From assembly GCA_009360345.1 (NCBI GenBank), contig SPDP01000001.1, positions 372,001 to 436,000 of the forward strand: a stretch of 64,000 bases of DNA, in the 5' to 3' direction. The position numbers and the translations under genes were made by a program. Source of the stretch: Alcaligenaceae bacterium SAGV5 (GTDB lineage Bacteria > Pseudomonadota > Gammaproteobacteria > Burkholderiales > Burkholderiaceae_B). This document shows positions 30,005 through 39,219 of the stretch, piece by piece (positions within the stretch are counted from its first letter, which is position 1; the number at the start of each line of letters is the position of its first letter). The notes beneath the pieces were generated by a model. The model was not told where the DNA came from and did no database searches. It saw nothing but the letters and a program-made list of their open reading frames with translations.

Positions 30005-30021
30005 GTATAGTGCATCTATAC
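30005..30021. promoter_or_regulatory. higBA operator
   Basis: GTATAG (30005-30010) and CTATAC (30016-30021) form perfect arms around TGCAT, directly upstream of higB. TATA-like content suggests it overlaps the -10, allowing repression by HigA. Confidence 0.7.
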
Positions 30022-30119
30022 ACGACTCAAACATCAATCGATCTCTATGGACTCGTTCTTGGCGGCCCCCCCTCGCCGGGCGCGCCATCGAAAAAAATGG
30101 TGCAATACCCGATGCCGTA

Positions 30120-30166
30120 GATGGATACCGGCCTCGGCGGCGTGCCCGCCCGGGCCGGTATCCATC
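30120..30166. repeat. Long inverted repeat upstream of the DUF815 gene
   Basis: GATGGATACCGGCC (30120-30133) pairs perfectly with GGCCGGTATCCATC (30153-30166) across 19 bases. It lies in the 219-bp gap between higB and the GTG of the ATPase gene, which otherwise holds the higBA operator and an RBS. It could be a terminator-like hairpin or a REP-type element; no U run follows. Confidence 0.55.
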
Positions 30167-30221
30167 GTTCAAGAACACGATCCGGGGCCGCGCGGCTCCG
30201 GCCGAAGATAGGAACGCCGCT

Positions 30222-31103
30222 GTGCCGAACGAGTCCTCCCCACCTGTCGATCTGGCCTCTTTCCTGAAACGCGCCGAGGGCGTCCTCGCCCAGCTCGAAG
30301 CCTGGTTGCCCCCCGCCCCGCCTGCCGTGGACTGGAATTCCCGCGCCTTCCGCTGGCGCAAGCGCGGAACGCGGGGCTGGCTCGAGCCGGTGCGGCACAT
30401 CGCGCGCATCGACCTGGACGACCTGCAGCACATCGATCGCCAGAAGGACGTGATCAACCGCAACACGGTGCAATTCCTGGAAGGCAAGCCGGCCAACAAC
30501 GTGCTGATGACGGGCGCGCGCGGCACCGGCAAGAGTTCGCTGGTGAAGGCCATGCTGGCCGCCCATGGCGACCGCGGGCTGCGCCTGATCGAGGTCGACA
30601 AGAGCGACCTGGGCGACCTGCAGGAAATCGTCGAGACCGTGGCCGAGCGGCCCGAGCGCTTCATCGTTTTCGCCGACGACCTGTCGTTCGAGGAAGGCGA
30701 GCCCGGCTACAAGGCGCTCAAATCGGTGCTGGACGGTTCCATCGCCGCCTCGACCCAGAACCTGCTGATCTACGCCACGTCCAACCGGCGCCACCTGATG
30801 CCGGAATACATGCACGAGAACCTGCAGGCCAAGCACCAGAGCGACGGCGAGATCCACCCCGGCGAGACCGTCGAGGAAAAGATCTCGCTGTCCGAGCGCT
30901 TCGGCCTGTGGCTGTCGTTCTATCCGTTCAAGCAGGACGACTACCTGGACATCGTCGCGCACTGGCTGCGCGACCTGGGATGCAGCGAGGAGTCCATCGC
31001 CAGGTCCCGTACCGAGGCGCTGCAATGGACGCTGGAACGCGGCTCGCGCTCGGGCCGGGTCGCCTGGCAATTCGCGAAAGACTGGGCAGCGCGGAATGAC
31101 TAA
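30222..31103 (+). CDS. DUF815 family ATP-binding protein
   Basis: The 293-residue protein has Walker [10 protein letters not shown] near residue 97 and Walker B-like [10 protein letters not shown] near 147, matching the DUF815 AAA+ group. GTG at 30222 is chosen because AGGA sits eight bases upstream and the start [18 protein letters not shown] gives the family's normal N-terminus; a longer open frame upstream has no family-like sequence. Its 3' end overlaps the Nudix gene by 8 bp, as in related genomes. The function of DUF815 proteins is not established. Confidence 0.83.
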   Translation: MPNESSPPVDLASFLKRAEGVLAQLEAWLPPAPPAVDWNSRAFRWRKRGTRGWLEPVRHIARIDLDDLQHIDRQKDVINRNTVQFLEGKPANNVLMTGARGTGKSSLVKAMLAAHGDRGLRLIEVDKSDLGDLQEIVETVAERPERFIVFADDLSFEEGEPGYKALKSVLDGSIAASTQNLLIYATSNRRHLMPEYMHENLQAKHQSDGEIHPGETVEEKISLSERFGLWLSFYPFKQDDYLDIVAHWLRDLGCSEESIARSRTEALQWTLERGSRSGRVAWQFAKDWAARND

Positions 31104-32208
31104 GATCGTCGATGTCGCGGTGGGAGTGATGCTGCAACCGGACGGACGCCTGCTGCTGGGCCAGCGGCCCGAAGGCAAGCCCTATGCGGGATGGTGGGAG
31201 CTGCCCGGGGGCAAGCTGGAGCCGGGCGAGACGATCCTGCAGGCCCTGGCGCGGGAGCTGAAGGAAGAGCTGGGGGTGACGGTGCTGGAGTCGTCGACCT
31301 GGGTCACGCATGTGCACGCGTACTCGCACGCCACCGTCAGGCTGTATTTCTGCCGCGTCACGCGCTGGGAAGGCGAGCCGCGGGGACTGGAGTCGCAGGC
31401 GCTGCAATGGGGCCGGATACGGGACGCGAACGAGGCCGAGGCACAGGCGGCGCGGCGCGATCATGAAGCGCGGCTGAAGGCGCTGGAAGCGCGCCTCGCC
31501 CGTGGCGAACAGCCGACCGACCTGGAAGCGGCCCAGGCACGCGCGCAGTCGCCGGAGGATGCGCTGGGACTGGCGCTGGAGCCGCGCATCGGCCCGCTCC
31601 TGCCGGCCACGCTGCCGCCGCTGCGCTGGCTGCACGTGCCCGGCACCTATGCCATCACGAACATCGGCGCGCCCGCCAACGTCGACGCCTTCCTGCAACG
31701 CCTGGATACCGCGCTGGCCTCGGGCCTGAAGCTGGTCCAGTTCCGCGAACCGGGCTGGCCCGGCGGCGCGGCCGACGACACGCTGCGCCGGGTATTGGAA
31801 CAGGTGGTGGCCCGTGCCCGATCGGCCGGCGCGCGCGTCCTGGTCAACAGCGTGCATCCGCGCGGCTGGATCGCCGACGCCGACGGCGTGCACCTGCGTG
31901 CCGCCGACATCCCGGCGCAACGCCCCGCGCTCCCGCCCGGCGCGATGCTGGGCGTATCGGCCCACGACGCCGCGGAGCTGGAGCGTGCACGCCAGTTGGA
32001 CGCCGACTTCGCGGTGCTGGCGCCGGTGCTGCCCACGCCTTCGCATCCCGGCCAGCCCGGCATGGGCTGGGAAACCTTCGGCAAGCTGGCCTTGCACGCC
32101 GGCCTGCCGGTGTTCGCGCTGGGCGGGCAATCCCCCGGTACGCGCACGACCGCCATCGCCCATGGCGCCCACGGCGTCGCGGGCATAGGCGGCTTCTGGG
32201 GCAACTGA
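31096..32208 (+). CDS. Nudix (MutT-type) domain fused to a ThiE-like domain
   Basis: The 370-residue protein starts with a MutT domain: the Nudix box is in [24 protein letters not shown] (residues about 38-61). Residues 180-370 resemble thiamine phosphate synthase: [42 protein letters not shown]. The ThiE lysine of the LREK motif and the metal-binding ND are replaced (FREP, NS), so synthase activity is doubtful. Nudix-ThiE fusions of this type occur in many betaproteobacteria and may sanitise nucleotides. It overlaps the DUF815 gene by 8 bp. Confidence 0.87.
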   Translation: MTKIVDVAVGVMLQPDGRLLLGQRPEGKPYAGWWELPGGKLEPGETILQALARELKEELGVTVLESSTWVTHVHAYSHATVRLYFCRVTRWEGEPRGLESQALQWGRIRDANEAEAQAARRDHEARLKALEARLARGEQPTDLEAAQARAQSPEDALGLALEPRIGPLLPATLPPLRWLHVPGTYAITNIGAPANVDAFLQRLDTALASGLKLVQFREPGWPGGAADDTLRRVLEQVVARARSAGARVLVNSVHPRGWIADADGVHLRAADIPAQRPALPPGAMLGVSAHDAAELERARQLDADFAVLAPVLPTPSHPGQPGMGWETFGKLALHAGLPVFALGGQSPGTRTTAIAHGAHGVAGIGGFWGN

Positions 32209-32709
32209 CCCCAGGGCGCCAGGCCGGCGGCTCCTGTAGAATCTCGCCCTCGCCAACCCCGGCCCGCCCAGGCTCAACCCGCACCCGCTCTGTTCCACGC
32301 GCTGCAAACGCCGCATTTCAAGCGTGCCTCGTGCACCTTTCCGCGTGAAACACGCATGGTTGCTAGCTGTCTAATAAATAGAGCCCGAATTACCTATGCG
32401 AGCGCCGGATTCTTTCCGCCAGCAACATTTTGACACTTGCCGTACAATCAGCACCCCCCTAGAATTAGTGCCTCGCCGGTCACACACCACTAGATGTAGT
32501 GTCCGTGCTGCAAGGGAGGGGGAAAACATGGCTTATCCATACCAGCCCGGATGTGCGACGGCACGAGCCGTCCCGCATTTCGTCGTTAGGCCCCAAGCCG
32601 CGCTCCGGCGCGGCCTGACGCCCTTGTAATCCAGAATTATTTCGCTGCAAATCCCAGAACACCGAGTACCGGCGCGGCATCCCGCGCCTTCATGCATCCA
32701 GGAGGCCTT
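32209..32709 (+). other. Intergenic region upstream of nrdA
   Basis: This 501-bp gap holds the nrdA promoter region. The tandem NrdR boxes lie at 32456-32502, followed by a ~200-bp leader that contains an AGGAGG site at 32700-32705 before the ATG. TACAAT at 32444-32449 could be a -10. I saw no gene and no known riboswitch in the rest. Confidence 0.6.
32456..32502 (+). promoter_or_regulatory. Tandem NrdR boxes
   Basis: The downstream box CCACTAGATGTAGTGT (32487-32502) closely matches the NrdR consensus ACACTATATATAGTGT. A second, weaker box (CCCTAGAATTAGTGC, 32457-32471) has its centre exactly 31 bp upstream. Two boxes three helical turns apart are the normal arrangement for NrdR, which represses ribonucleotide reductase genes when dATP is high. 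Confidence 0.85.
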
Positions 32710-35607
32710 ATGCAACTCTCGACTCCCTCGGCCCAATCGACCGCTGCGCCGCTAGCTTCCAAGCCCGCACAGACCGAAGCCGGCCAGACCGCGTATTCCG
32801 ACCACAAGGTCATCCGGCGCAACGGCGCCGTGGTCGGATTCGAACCCGGCAAGATTTCCATCGCGCTGACCAAGGCCTTCCTGGCCGTCAACGGCGGCCA
32901 GGGCGCTGCTTCCGCGCGTGTGCGCGAGCTCGTCGAAGGCCTGACCAAACAGGTCGTCCACGCCCTGATCCGGCGCCAGCCCAGCGGCGGCACCGTCCAT
33001 ATCGAAGACATCCAGGACCAGGTCGAGCTGGCGCTGATGCGCTCCGGCGAGCATGACGTCGCCCGCGCCTACGTGCTGTACCGCGAAAAGCGCGCCCAGC
33101 AGCGCGCGCTGATGCACACCTCGTCCAACCAGGCGATCGTGCACGTCACCGAGAACGGCCTGCGCATCCCGCTCGACCCGCAGCACCTGCAGGCCATCAT
33201 CCAGGCCGCGTGCTCGGGCCTGGAAGAATTCGCCTCGGCCGAGGGCATCTTCAAGGAAACCGTCAAGAACCTGTACGACGGCGTCTCCACCGACGAGATC
33301 TTCAAGTCCGCCATCCTGGCCGCCCGCTCGCAATTGGAGAAGGACCCGGCCTACAGCACGGTCACGGCACGCCTCCTGCTGCACACCATCCGCAAGGAAG
33401 TGCTGGGCGAAGAAGTCGAACAAGCCGCCATGGCCACGCGCTACGCCGAATATTTCCCGCAGTTCATCGCCCGCGGCATCGAAGGCGGCCTGCTGGACGC
33501 CAAGCTGGCCACCTACGACCTCGCCCGCCTGGGCGCGGCGCTGAAGGACACCCGCGACCTGCAGTTCACCTACCTGGGCCTGCAGACCCTGTACGACCGC
33601 TACTTCCTGCACATCAAGGGCGCCCGCATCGAGCTGCCGCAGGCCTTCTTCATGCGCGTCGCGATGGGCCTGGCCCTGGAGGAAGCCGATCGCGAAGCCC
33701 GCGCCATCGAGTTCTACAACATCCTGTCGTCGTTCGACTTCATGAGCTCGACGCCGACCCTGTTCAACGCCGGCACCCTGCACTCGCAGCTGTCGTCGTG
33801 CTACCTGACCACGGTGGCCGACAGCCTGGAAAGCATCTACGACGCCATCAAGGAAAACGCGCTGCTGGCCAAGTACGCCGGCGGCCTGGGCAACGACTGG
33901 ACCCCCGTGCGCGCGCTGCGCAGCCACATCAAGGGCACCAACGGCGAAAGCCAGGGCGTCGTCCCCTTCCTGAAAGTGGTGAACGACACCGCCGTGGCGG
34001 TCAACCAGGGCGGCAAGCGCAAGGGCGCCGTGTGCACGTACCTCGAAACCTGGCACCTGGACATCGAGGAGTTCCTCGAGCTGCGCAAGAACACCGGCGA
34101 CGAACGCCGCCGCACGCACGACATGAACACGGCCAACTGGATTCCCGACCTGTTCATGAAGCGGGTCATGGACAACGCCGAATGGACCCTGTTCTCCCCG
34201 TCCGACTGCCCCGACCTGCACGACAAGGTGGGCAAGGAATTCGAGAAGGCCTACCTGGGCTATGAAGCCAAGGTCGCCAGCGGCGAACTGAAACTGTTCA
34301 AGAAGATCCCGGCCACGTCGCTATGGCGCAAGATGCTGTCGATGCTGTTCGAGACCGGCCATCCGTGGATCACGTTCAAGGATCCTTGCAACATCCGCTC
34401 GCCCCAGCAGCACGTCGGCGTCGTCCACAGCTCCAACCTGTGCACCGAGATCACGCTGAACACCAACGAGTCCGAGATCGCGGTCTGCAACCTCGGCTCG
34501 GTCAACCTGGTCGCCCACCTGAAGACCAACGCCGATGGCACGGTCGAGCTCGACCACGACAAGCTGCGCAACACGGTCCACATCGCCATGCGCATGCTCG
34601 ACAACGTGATCGACATCAACTATTACGCCGTCGACAAGGCCCGCAACTCCAACCTGCGCCACCGTCCCGTCGGCATGGGCATCATGGGCTTCCAGGACGC
34701 GCTGCACATCATGCGCGTGCCCTACGCGTCGGATGCCGCCATCGACTTCGCCGATCGCTCGATGGAAGCGGTGTGCTACTACGCCTACCTCGCCTCGACC
34801 GAACTGGCCGAAGAACGCGGCCGCTACTCGTCGTTCGAAGGCTCGCTGTGGGACCGCGGCATTCTTCCGCAGGACTCCATCAAGCTGCTGCGCGAAGAGC
34901 GCGGCGGCTACGTCGACATCGATGAAAGCGCGTCGCTGGACTGGAATGCGTTGCGCGAGCGCATCAAACTGCACGGCATGCGCAATTCCAACTGCATCGC
35001 TATTGCCCCGACGGCGACGATTTCCAATATCATTGGTGTATCTGCGTGCATTGAACCGACTTATCAGAACTTGTACGTCAAATCGAATCTCTCCGGCGAA
35101 TTCACGATCGTCAACGATTACCTGGTGCGTGATCTCAAGAAGCTCGGGCTGTGGGACGAGGTGATGATCGCGGACCTGAAGTACTTCGATGGCAGTCTCG
35201 CCAAGATCGACCGGGTACCTCCCGAGCTGCGCAAGCTGTACGCGACGGCCTTCGAGGTAGAGCCCCGCTGGCTCGTGGAATGCGCGGCGCGCCGCCAGAA
35301 GTGGATCGACCAGTCGCAATCGCTCAATATCTATATGGCGGGCGCGTCGGGCAAGAAGCTGGACGAAACGTACAAGCTGGCTTGGCAGCGCGGCCTGAAG
35401 ACCACCTACTACCTGCGCACGCTGGGTGCGACCAGCGCTGAAAAATCGACGGGACGCGGCGGCGAATTGAACGCCGTGCCCACGGCATCGTCCAATGCGG
35501 GAATGTCCGCGTCGGGCACCAACCTTCCGGAACCGGAAATCGTCGGGGCGGTATGCACCATGAAGCCGGGTGACCCCGGCTTCGAAGAGTGCGAAGCCTG
35601 CCAATAA
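32710..35607 (+). CDS. nrdA: Class Ia ribonucleotide reductase, large subunit
   Basis: The 965-residue enzyme reduces ribonucleoside diphosphates. An N-terminal ATP-cone (about residues 30-125, [16 protein letters not shown]) senses ATP/dATP. The catalytic barrel includes LSSCYLTTV, the CNLGSVNL and [15 protein letters not shown] motifs, and the C-terminus ends FEECEACQ, the swinging cysteine pair that is reduced by thioredoxin or glutaredoxin. The ATG at 32710 has GGAGG five bases upstream. nrdB follows 26 bp later and NrdR boxes precede. Bases 34980-35110 use unusually AT-rich codons. Confidence 0.97.
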   Translation: MQLSTPSAQSTAAPLASKPAQTEAGQTAYSDHKVIRRNGAVVGFEPGKISIALTKAFLAVNGGQGAASARVRELVEGLTKQVVHALIRRQPSGGTVHIEDIQDQVELALMRSGEHDVARAYVLYREKRAQQRALMHTSSNQAIVHVTENGLRIPLDPQHLQAIIQAACSGLEEFASAEGIFKETVKNLYDGVSTDEIFKSAILAARSQLEKDPAYSTVTARLLLHTIRKEVLGEEVEQAAMATRYAEYFPQFIARGIEGGLLDAKLATYDLARLGAALKDTRDLQFTYLGLQTLYDRYFLHIKGARIELPQAFFMRVAMGLALEEADREARAIEFYNILSSFDFMSSTPTLFNAGTLHSQLSSCYLTTVADSLESIYDAIKENALLAKYAGGLGNDWTPVRALRSHIKGTNGESQGVVPFLKVVNDTAVAVNQGGKRKGAVCTYLETWHLDIEEFLELRKNTGDERRRTHDMNTANWIPDLFMKRVMDNAEWTLFSPSDCPDLHDKVGKEFEKAYLGYEAKVASGELKLFKKIPATSLWRKMLSMLFETGHPWITFKDPCNIRSPQQHVGVVHSSNLCTEITLNTNESEIAVCNLGSVNLVAHLKTNADGTVELDHDKLRNTVHIAMRMLDNVIDINYYAVDKARNSNLRHRPVGMGIMGFQDALHIMRVPYASDAAIDFADRSMEAVCYYAYLASTELAEERGRYSSFEGSLWDRGILPQDSIKLLREERGGYVDIDESASLDWNALRERIKLHGMRNSNCIAIAPTATISNIIGVSACIEPTYQNLYVKSNLSGEFTIVNDYLVRDLKKLGLWDEVMIADLKYFDGSLAKIDRVPPELRKLYATAFEVEPRWLVECAARRQKWIDQSQSLNIYMAGASGKKLDETYKLAWQRGLKTTYYLRTLGATSAEKSTGRGGELNAVPTASSNAGMSASGTNLPEPEIVGAVCTMKPGDPGFEECEACQ

Positions 35608-35633
35608 CCCCCGCTGAACACCGGAGTCGATCT

Positions 35634-36797
35634 ATGTTGTCTTGGGACGAAGAAGTATCCACCCCCTCCGCCACGCCGGCCCTGCAGCCGGCGGGCGCCG
35701 CCGCCCCGCGCGAACACGCCGGGGCGTTCGACGAGGTCGCGCTGGCCTCGGGCGCTGCCGCGTCCGCCGGCGCCTCCTCGAGCCGCGTCAACATCGCGGA
35801 CAAACGCATCATCAACGGCCAGACGGACGTCAACCAGCTGGTCCCGTTCAAATACAAATGGGCTTGGGAAAAGTACCTGGCCACCTGCGCCAACCACTGG
35901 ATGCCGCAGGAAATCAACATGTCGCGCGACATCGCGCTGTGGAAGAACCCCGAGGGCCTGACCGAGGACGAGCGCCGCATCATCAAGCGCAACCTGGGCT
36001 TCTTCGTCACGGCCGACTCGCTCGCCGCGAACAACATCGTGCTGGGCACGTATCGCCACATCACCGCCCCGGAGTGCCGGCAGTTCCTGCTGCGCCAGGC
36101 CTTCGAGGAAGCGATCCACACCCACGCCTACCAGTACATCGTCGAGAGCCTGGACCTGGACGAGTCGGAAATCTTCAATGCCTACAATGAAGTTCCGTCC
36201 ATCCGCGCCAAGGACGAGTTCCTGATCCCCTTCATCGACGCCATCGCCGACCCGAACTTCAAGACGGGCACGCCGGAGGCCGACCAGACCCTGCTGAAGT
36301 CGCTGATCGTCTTCGCCTGCCTGATGGAAGGCCTGTTCTTCTACGTCGGCTTCACCCAGATCCTGGCGCTGGGCCGGCAGAACAAGATGACCGGCGCCGC
36401 CGAGCAATACATGTACATCCTGCGGGACGAGTCCATGCATTGCAATTTCGGCATCGACCTCATCAACACGATCAAGCTCGAGAACCCGCACCTGTGGACG
36501 CCGGAATTCCGCGAAGACATCCGCGGCCTCTTCCGCAAAGCGGTCGAACTCGAATACGCTTACGCCGAAGACACCATGCCGCGTGGCGTGCTGGGCCTGA
36601 ATGCGCCGATGTTCAAATCGTATCTGCGCTTCATCGCCAACCGCCGCTGCCAGCAGATCGGTATCGAGCCGCTGTTCCCGCAGGAAGAGAATCCCTTCCC
36701 GTGGATGGCGGAGATGATCGACTTGAAGAAAGAACGCAATTTCTTTGAAACGCGTGTGATCGAATACCAGACCGGCGGGGCGCTGAGCTGGGACTAG
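35634..36797 (+). CDS. nrdB: Class Ia ribonucleotide reductase, small (radical) subunit
   Basis: The 387-residue di-iron protein provides the tyrosyl radical. The iron-ligand helices are visible in [12 protein letters not shown] near residue 160 and [13 protein letters not shown] near 263, and the C-terminal tail [11 protein letters not shown] contacts NrdA. A ~50-residue Ala/Pro/Ser-rich N-terminal extension is present before the conserved [15 protein letters not shown]. The ATG has GGAG seven bases upstream. It is co-transcribed with nrdA. Confidence 0.96.
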   Translation: MLSWDEEVSTPSATPALQPAGAAAPREHAGAFDEVALASGAAASAGASSSRVNIADKRIINGQTDVNQLVPFKYKWAWEKYLATCANHWMPQEINMSRDIALWKNPEGLTEDERRIIKRNLGFFVTADSLAANNIVLGTYRHITAPECRQFLLRQAFEEAIHTHAYQYIVESLDLDESEIFNAYNEVPSIRAKDEFLIPFIDAIADPNFKTGTPEADQTLLKSLIVFACLMEGLFFYVGFTQILALGRQNKMTGAAEQYMYILRDESMHCNFGIDLINTIKLENPHLWTPEFREDIRGLFRKAVELEYAYAEDTMPRGVLGLNAPMFKSYLRFIANRRCQQIGIEPLFPQEENPFPWMAEMIDLKKERNFFETRVIEYQTGGALSWD

Positions 36798-36817
36798 ACC
36801 GCACGTAGACAGGATCA

Positions 36818-36833
36818 GGCGCCCTTGGGCGCC
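36818..36833 (+). terminator. Hairpin after nrdB
   Basis: GGCGCCC, TT, GGGCGCC form a perfect 7-bp stem 20 bp after the nrdB stop. No U run follows, so it may be a 3'-end stabilising or weak terminator hairpin. Confidence 0.5.
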
Positions 36834-36964
36834 CGGCAGGGCCCGGATGAGTTCAGACGCGGCGCGTGGGGCAGGCCCCCTCGCCCGGCGCACCATCCGG
36901 CCCCTGCGCATGTTGCTTTGTCGAAGACGAAGCAGCGGCGGCCGGGCAAACGGGGGTGTCATCC

Positions 36965-36987
36965 GGCAGGCGGGAAAACCGCCTGCC
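36965..36987 (+). other. Perfect 9-bp stem-loop
   Basis: GGCAGGCGG, loop GAAAA, CCGCCTGCC form a GC-rich hairpin about 190 bp upstream of bpH1. No U run follows; role unknown. Confidence 0.45.
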
Positions 36988-37179
36988 AAGTCATTCGACA
37001 TGGGTCGCACTGGTTGCGGGGTATGTCGAATGGCTGTGTAAAGCATTCATTAGCGCAAACTGATTCCGCTGTTGAGGTGTTGTTCAACAGCAGGGCTTGC
37101 GCCGATGAATAGCCCGTGAGGATGGTCCGAGCGGGTTCGTGTGTTCTGGGTCCCTGAACGTCTCGTAAAGGAGCAGACC

Positions 37180-37698
37180 ATGGCGACAGCCAAAAAGGCC
37201 GCGAAGAAAGCGGTAGCCAAGAAGGCCCCGGCGAAGAAAGCCCCGGCCAAGAAGGCGGCAGTGAAGAAGGTTGCGGCGAAGAAGGCTCCGGCCAAGAAAG
37301 CCGCGGTGAAGAAGGTTGCGGCCAAGAAGGCCCCGGCCAAGAAAGCCGCAGTGAAGAAGGTCGCAGCCAAGAAGGCCCCGGCGAAAAAGGCTCCGGCCAA
37401 GAAAGCCGCGGTGAAGAAGGTTGCAGCCAAGAAGGCCCCGGCCAAGAAAGCCGCAGTGAAGAAGGTCGCGGCCAAGAAGGCCCCGGCCAAGAAAGCTGCG
37501 GTGAAGAAGGTCGCGGCCAAGAAGGCTACCGCTGCCAAGAAGCCCGCTGCGAAGAAGGCTCCGGCCAAGAAGGCCGCTCCCAAGAAGCCTGCTGCCAAAA
37601 AGCCTGCCCCTGCGCCGTCCACCGCGGCCGCTCCGGGCGCGAAAACGGCGCTCAACCCCGCAGCCGCTTGGCCCTTCCCTACGGGCAGCCGCCCGTAA
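37180..37698 (+). CDS. bpH1: Histone H1-like DNA-binding protein with AKK repeats
   Basis: The 172-residue protein is almost entirely Lys/Ala: [20 protein letters not shown] followed by six copies of [10 protein letters not shown] separated by APAKK units. A distinct Pro/Ala tail ends [12 protein letters not shown]. This is the BpH1-type bacterial histone H1-like family that binds DNA non-specifically and is reported in Bordetella. The ATG has AGGAG seven bases upstream. The repeat region is encoded by 45-bp near-identical units, so length can vary between strains. A strong intrinsic terminator follows. Confidence 0.93.
   Translation: MATAKKAAKKAVAKKAPAKKAPAKKAAVKKVAAKKAPAKKAAVKKVAAKKAPAKKAAVKKVAAKKAPAKKAPAKKAAVKKVAAKKAPAKKAAVKKVAAKKAPAKKAAVKKVAAKKATAAKKPAAKKAPAKKAAPKKPAAKKPAPAPSTAAAPGAKTALNPAAAWPFPTGSRP
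37255..37525 (+). repeat. 45-bp tandem repeats within bpH1
   Basis: Copies encoding [10 protein letters not shown] begin at 37255, 37300, 37345, 37405, 37450 and 37495. The spacing is 45 bp apart from one 60-bp step, where an extra KKAPA (15 bp) is inserted. Slippage or recombination could change the protein length in multiples of 15 or 5 residues. Confidence 0.9.
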
Positions 37699-37730
37699 GC
37701 CCTAATCGGAGCGCCTTGCGCTCTGATTCA

Positions 37731-37766
37731 AACCCCGCCAGAGTGCAAGCTTTGGCGGGGTTTTTT
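37731..37766 (+). terminator. Intrinsic terminator after bpH1
   Basis: CCCCGCCA (37733-37740) pairs with TGGCGGGG (37753-37760) and is followed by six T. A second hairpin (ATCGGAGCGC, CTT, GCGCTCTGAT; 37704-37729 region) lies just before it. This is the clearest terminator in the window. Confidence 0.92.
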
Positions 37767-37776
37767 GTGGCCCCCC

Positions 37777-37841
37777 TACGCGCTTCGCGCGCCCCCCAAG
37801 GGGCGATGCGGGTGGACCGGCGGAGCCGGATCCACCGCATC
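37777..37841 (-). repeat. Dispersed palindromic repeat, copy B
   Basis: The core 37805-37841 is, in reverse complement, 35 of 37 bases identical to 2752-2788, with the tail 37777-37804 also conserved. It lies between the bpH1 terminator and yggT, in the opposite orientation to copy A. Confidence 0.85.
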
Positions 37842-37926
37842 CTGGGTCTGTGGGAGACTTATGCAGGGAGCTATAATCTTTTTCTTACAGCCTGCTGAAT
37901 AAATCGTGCAGGCACTCGGAGTTCTC

Positions 37927-38484
37927 ATGGTTGGCGATATCGCCCGTTTTCTACTCAACGTCGTTTTCACCCTTTACGGGGCCGTGCTGCTGCTGCGGTT
38001 GTGGCTGCAATTCGCGCGGATGCCACCGTACAACCCCATTTCGCGAACGGTGTTCCAGGTGACGGACTGGCTGGTGATCCCGCTGCGGCGGGTGCTGGGC
38101 GGGCGCGGGGGCGTGGATTGGGCCAGTCTGGTGGCGGCCTGGCTGACGGCGCTGATCTACCTGACGGCGGTAATGCTGATCGCGGGAGGCAATCCGCTGT
38201 CCATGCTGCCGGAGGGGCTGTGGATCTCGCTGATGCTGATGCTGAAGTGGGCCGTCAACCTCGTGATGTGGGTCACGTTGCTGATGGTGATCCTGTCATG
38301 GGTGAACCCCAACGCACCGGCCATGCCTGTCCTCCAGGCGCTGACGGCTCCGCTGCTGGATCCCATCCGGCGTTTCATGCCTTCCCTGGGGGGGCTGGAT
38401 CTATCGCCGTTGGTCCTGTTCCTGTTCACGCAGGTCGCGCTGATGGTGCTGTCGCGGATAGGACTGCCCATCTTCGGACTGTAA
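37927..38484 (+). CDS. yggT: YggT family membrane protein
   Basis: The 185-residue integral membrane protein has two YggT repeats. The first includes LRLWLQFARMPPYNPISRTVFQVTDWLVIPLRRVLGG, the second ILSWVNPNAPAMPVLQALTAPLLDPIRRFMPSLGGLDLSPLVLFL. Five or six hydrophobic helices are visible. YggT proteins have been linked to osmotic stress and cell-division or cofactor roles but no mechanism is settled. The ATG at 37927 has GGAG six bases upstream. Confidence 0.92.
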   Translation: MVGDIARFLLNVVFTLYGAVLLLRLWLQFARMPPYNPISRTVFQVTDWLVIPLRRVLGGRGGVDWASLVAAWLTALIYLTAVMLIAGGNPLSMLPEGLWISLMLMLKWAVNLVMWVTLLMVILSWVNPNAPAMPVLQALTAPLLDPIRRFMPSLGGLDLSPLVLFLFTQVALMVLSRIGLPIFGL

Positions 38485-38551
38485 GCCCCGGCGGGCAGCA
38501 AGGCCCGCCCCGGCATCGACGCGGCGCCGCCGCATGGCGGCGGGCGCCTGT

Positions 38552-39052
38552 CTAGAGATGCGTGACGCGGGTCGCGCCGGTGCCGCTCAGCACGCGCACC
38601 CGATCCCCGACATAGAACATCTCGTCGGCTTCCTGCACGATGGAGCGCAGTTCTCCGTTTTCGAAACGAACGGTGATTTCCAGGCCGTCGCGCTTGGACA
38701 TCCCGCCTTCCACCGCCTGCCCGGCGATGCCGCCGGCGATCGCGCCCAGCACCGATGTGATGATCTGGCCGCGGCCCCCGCCGATGCTGCTGCCCGCCAC
38801 GCCGCCGACAATGGCGCCGCCCGCCGTGCCGACACCGGTCTGGCCGCGGTCGATGGTGACGCGCCGCACCGACTCCACCGTGCCCATGCGCACCACTTGC
38901 TCGCGCTGCGCCTGGTTCCGGTCATAGACCGATGCCGAGTTGCTGCCCGTCGCACATCCGGCCAGCAGCGCCAGCGCGGACAGCGCGGCGGCCACGGCCA
39001 GGACACGCCCGCGTCCGGCAACCTGGGAAAGAGACGAATTGCTTGGATTCAT
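38552..39052 (-). CDS. Glycine-zipper 2TM outer-membrane lipoprotein (SlyB/Pcp-like)
   Basis: The 166-residue protein has a signal peptide with lipobox LLAGC near residues 29-33, then a glycine-zipper 2TM segment (GTAGGAIVGGVAGSSIGGGRGQIITSVLGAIAGGIAGQAVE, about residues 73-113) and a C-terminal beta-rich domain (DGLEITVRFENGELRSIVQEAD). These resemble SlyB/Pcp lipoproteins of the outer membrane. It is separate from the upstream kinase by 167 bp. Function beyond envelope integrity is not established. Confidence 0.9.
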   Translation of the reverse strand: MNPSNSSLSQVAGRGRVLAVAAALSALALLAGCATGSNSASVYDRNQAQREQVVRMGTVESVRRVTIDRGQTGVGTAGGAIVGGVAGSSIGGGRGQIITSVLGAIAGGIAGQAVEGGMSKRDGLEITVRFENGELRSIVQEADEMFYVGDRVRVLSGTGATRVTHL

Positions 39053-39219
39053 AGAACCATCCTGGTGGAAAAGCGGAGAAACGCCGCAGCGCCCTCTTCT
39101 TGGAATGAAACGACAGGGTCTAGGACTGAATTTATACCCTGTCGGTTCGCCCGCCAGCCCGCCGGCGCCTGTCCGAGCCCGCCAAGGTTGTTTCAAACCA
39201 TGACCGCGGCGGCCCCGCT

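Larger units (their letters stand above)
36798..37179. other. Intergenic region between nrdB and bpH1
   Basis: This 382-bp gap contains no gene I could support. It holds a strong hairpin after nrdB (36818-36833), a 13-base inverted repeat (CAGGGCCCGGATG at 36837-36849 with CATCCGGCCCCTG at 36894-36906), a perfect 9-bp stem (36965-36987) and CTGTTGA/TCAACAG at 37069-37090. The last may lie in the bpH1 leader. Confidence 0.6.

Noticed and set aside
32430..32460. TTGACA followed by TACAAT upstream of nrdA as a promoter
   Set aside because: The spacing is only 7 bp, so they cannot be a -35/-10 pair; TACAAT alone is kept as a possible -10.
36798..37179. Small RNA in the nrdB-bpH1 gap
   Set aside because: Several hairpins exist but no promoter/terminator arrangement or known sRNA fold could be supported.
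37050..37655. 201-residue [12 protein letters not shown] frame opposite bpH1
   Set aside because: This is the antisense reading of the AKK repeats and not a real membrane protein.
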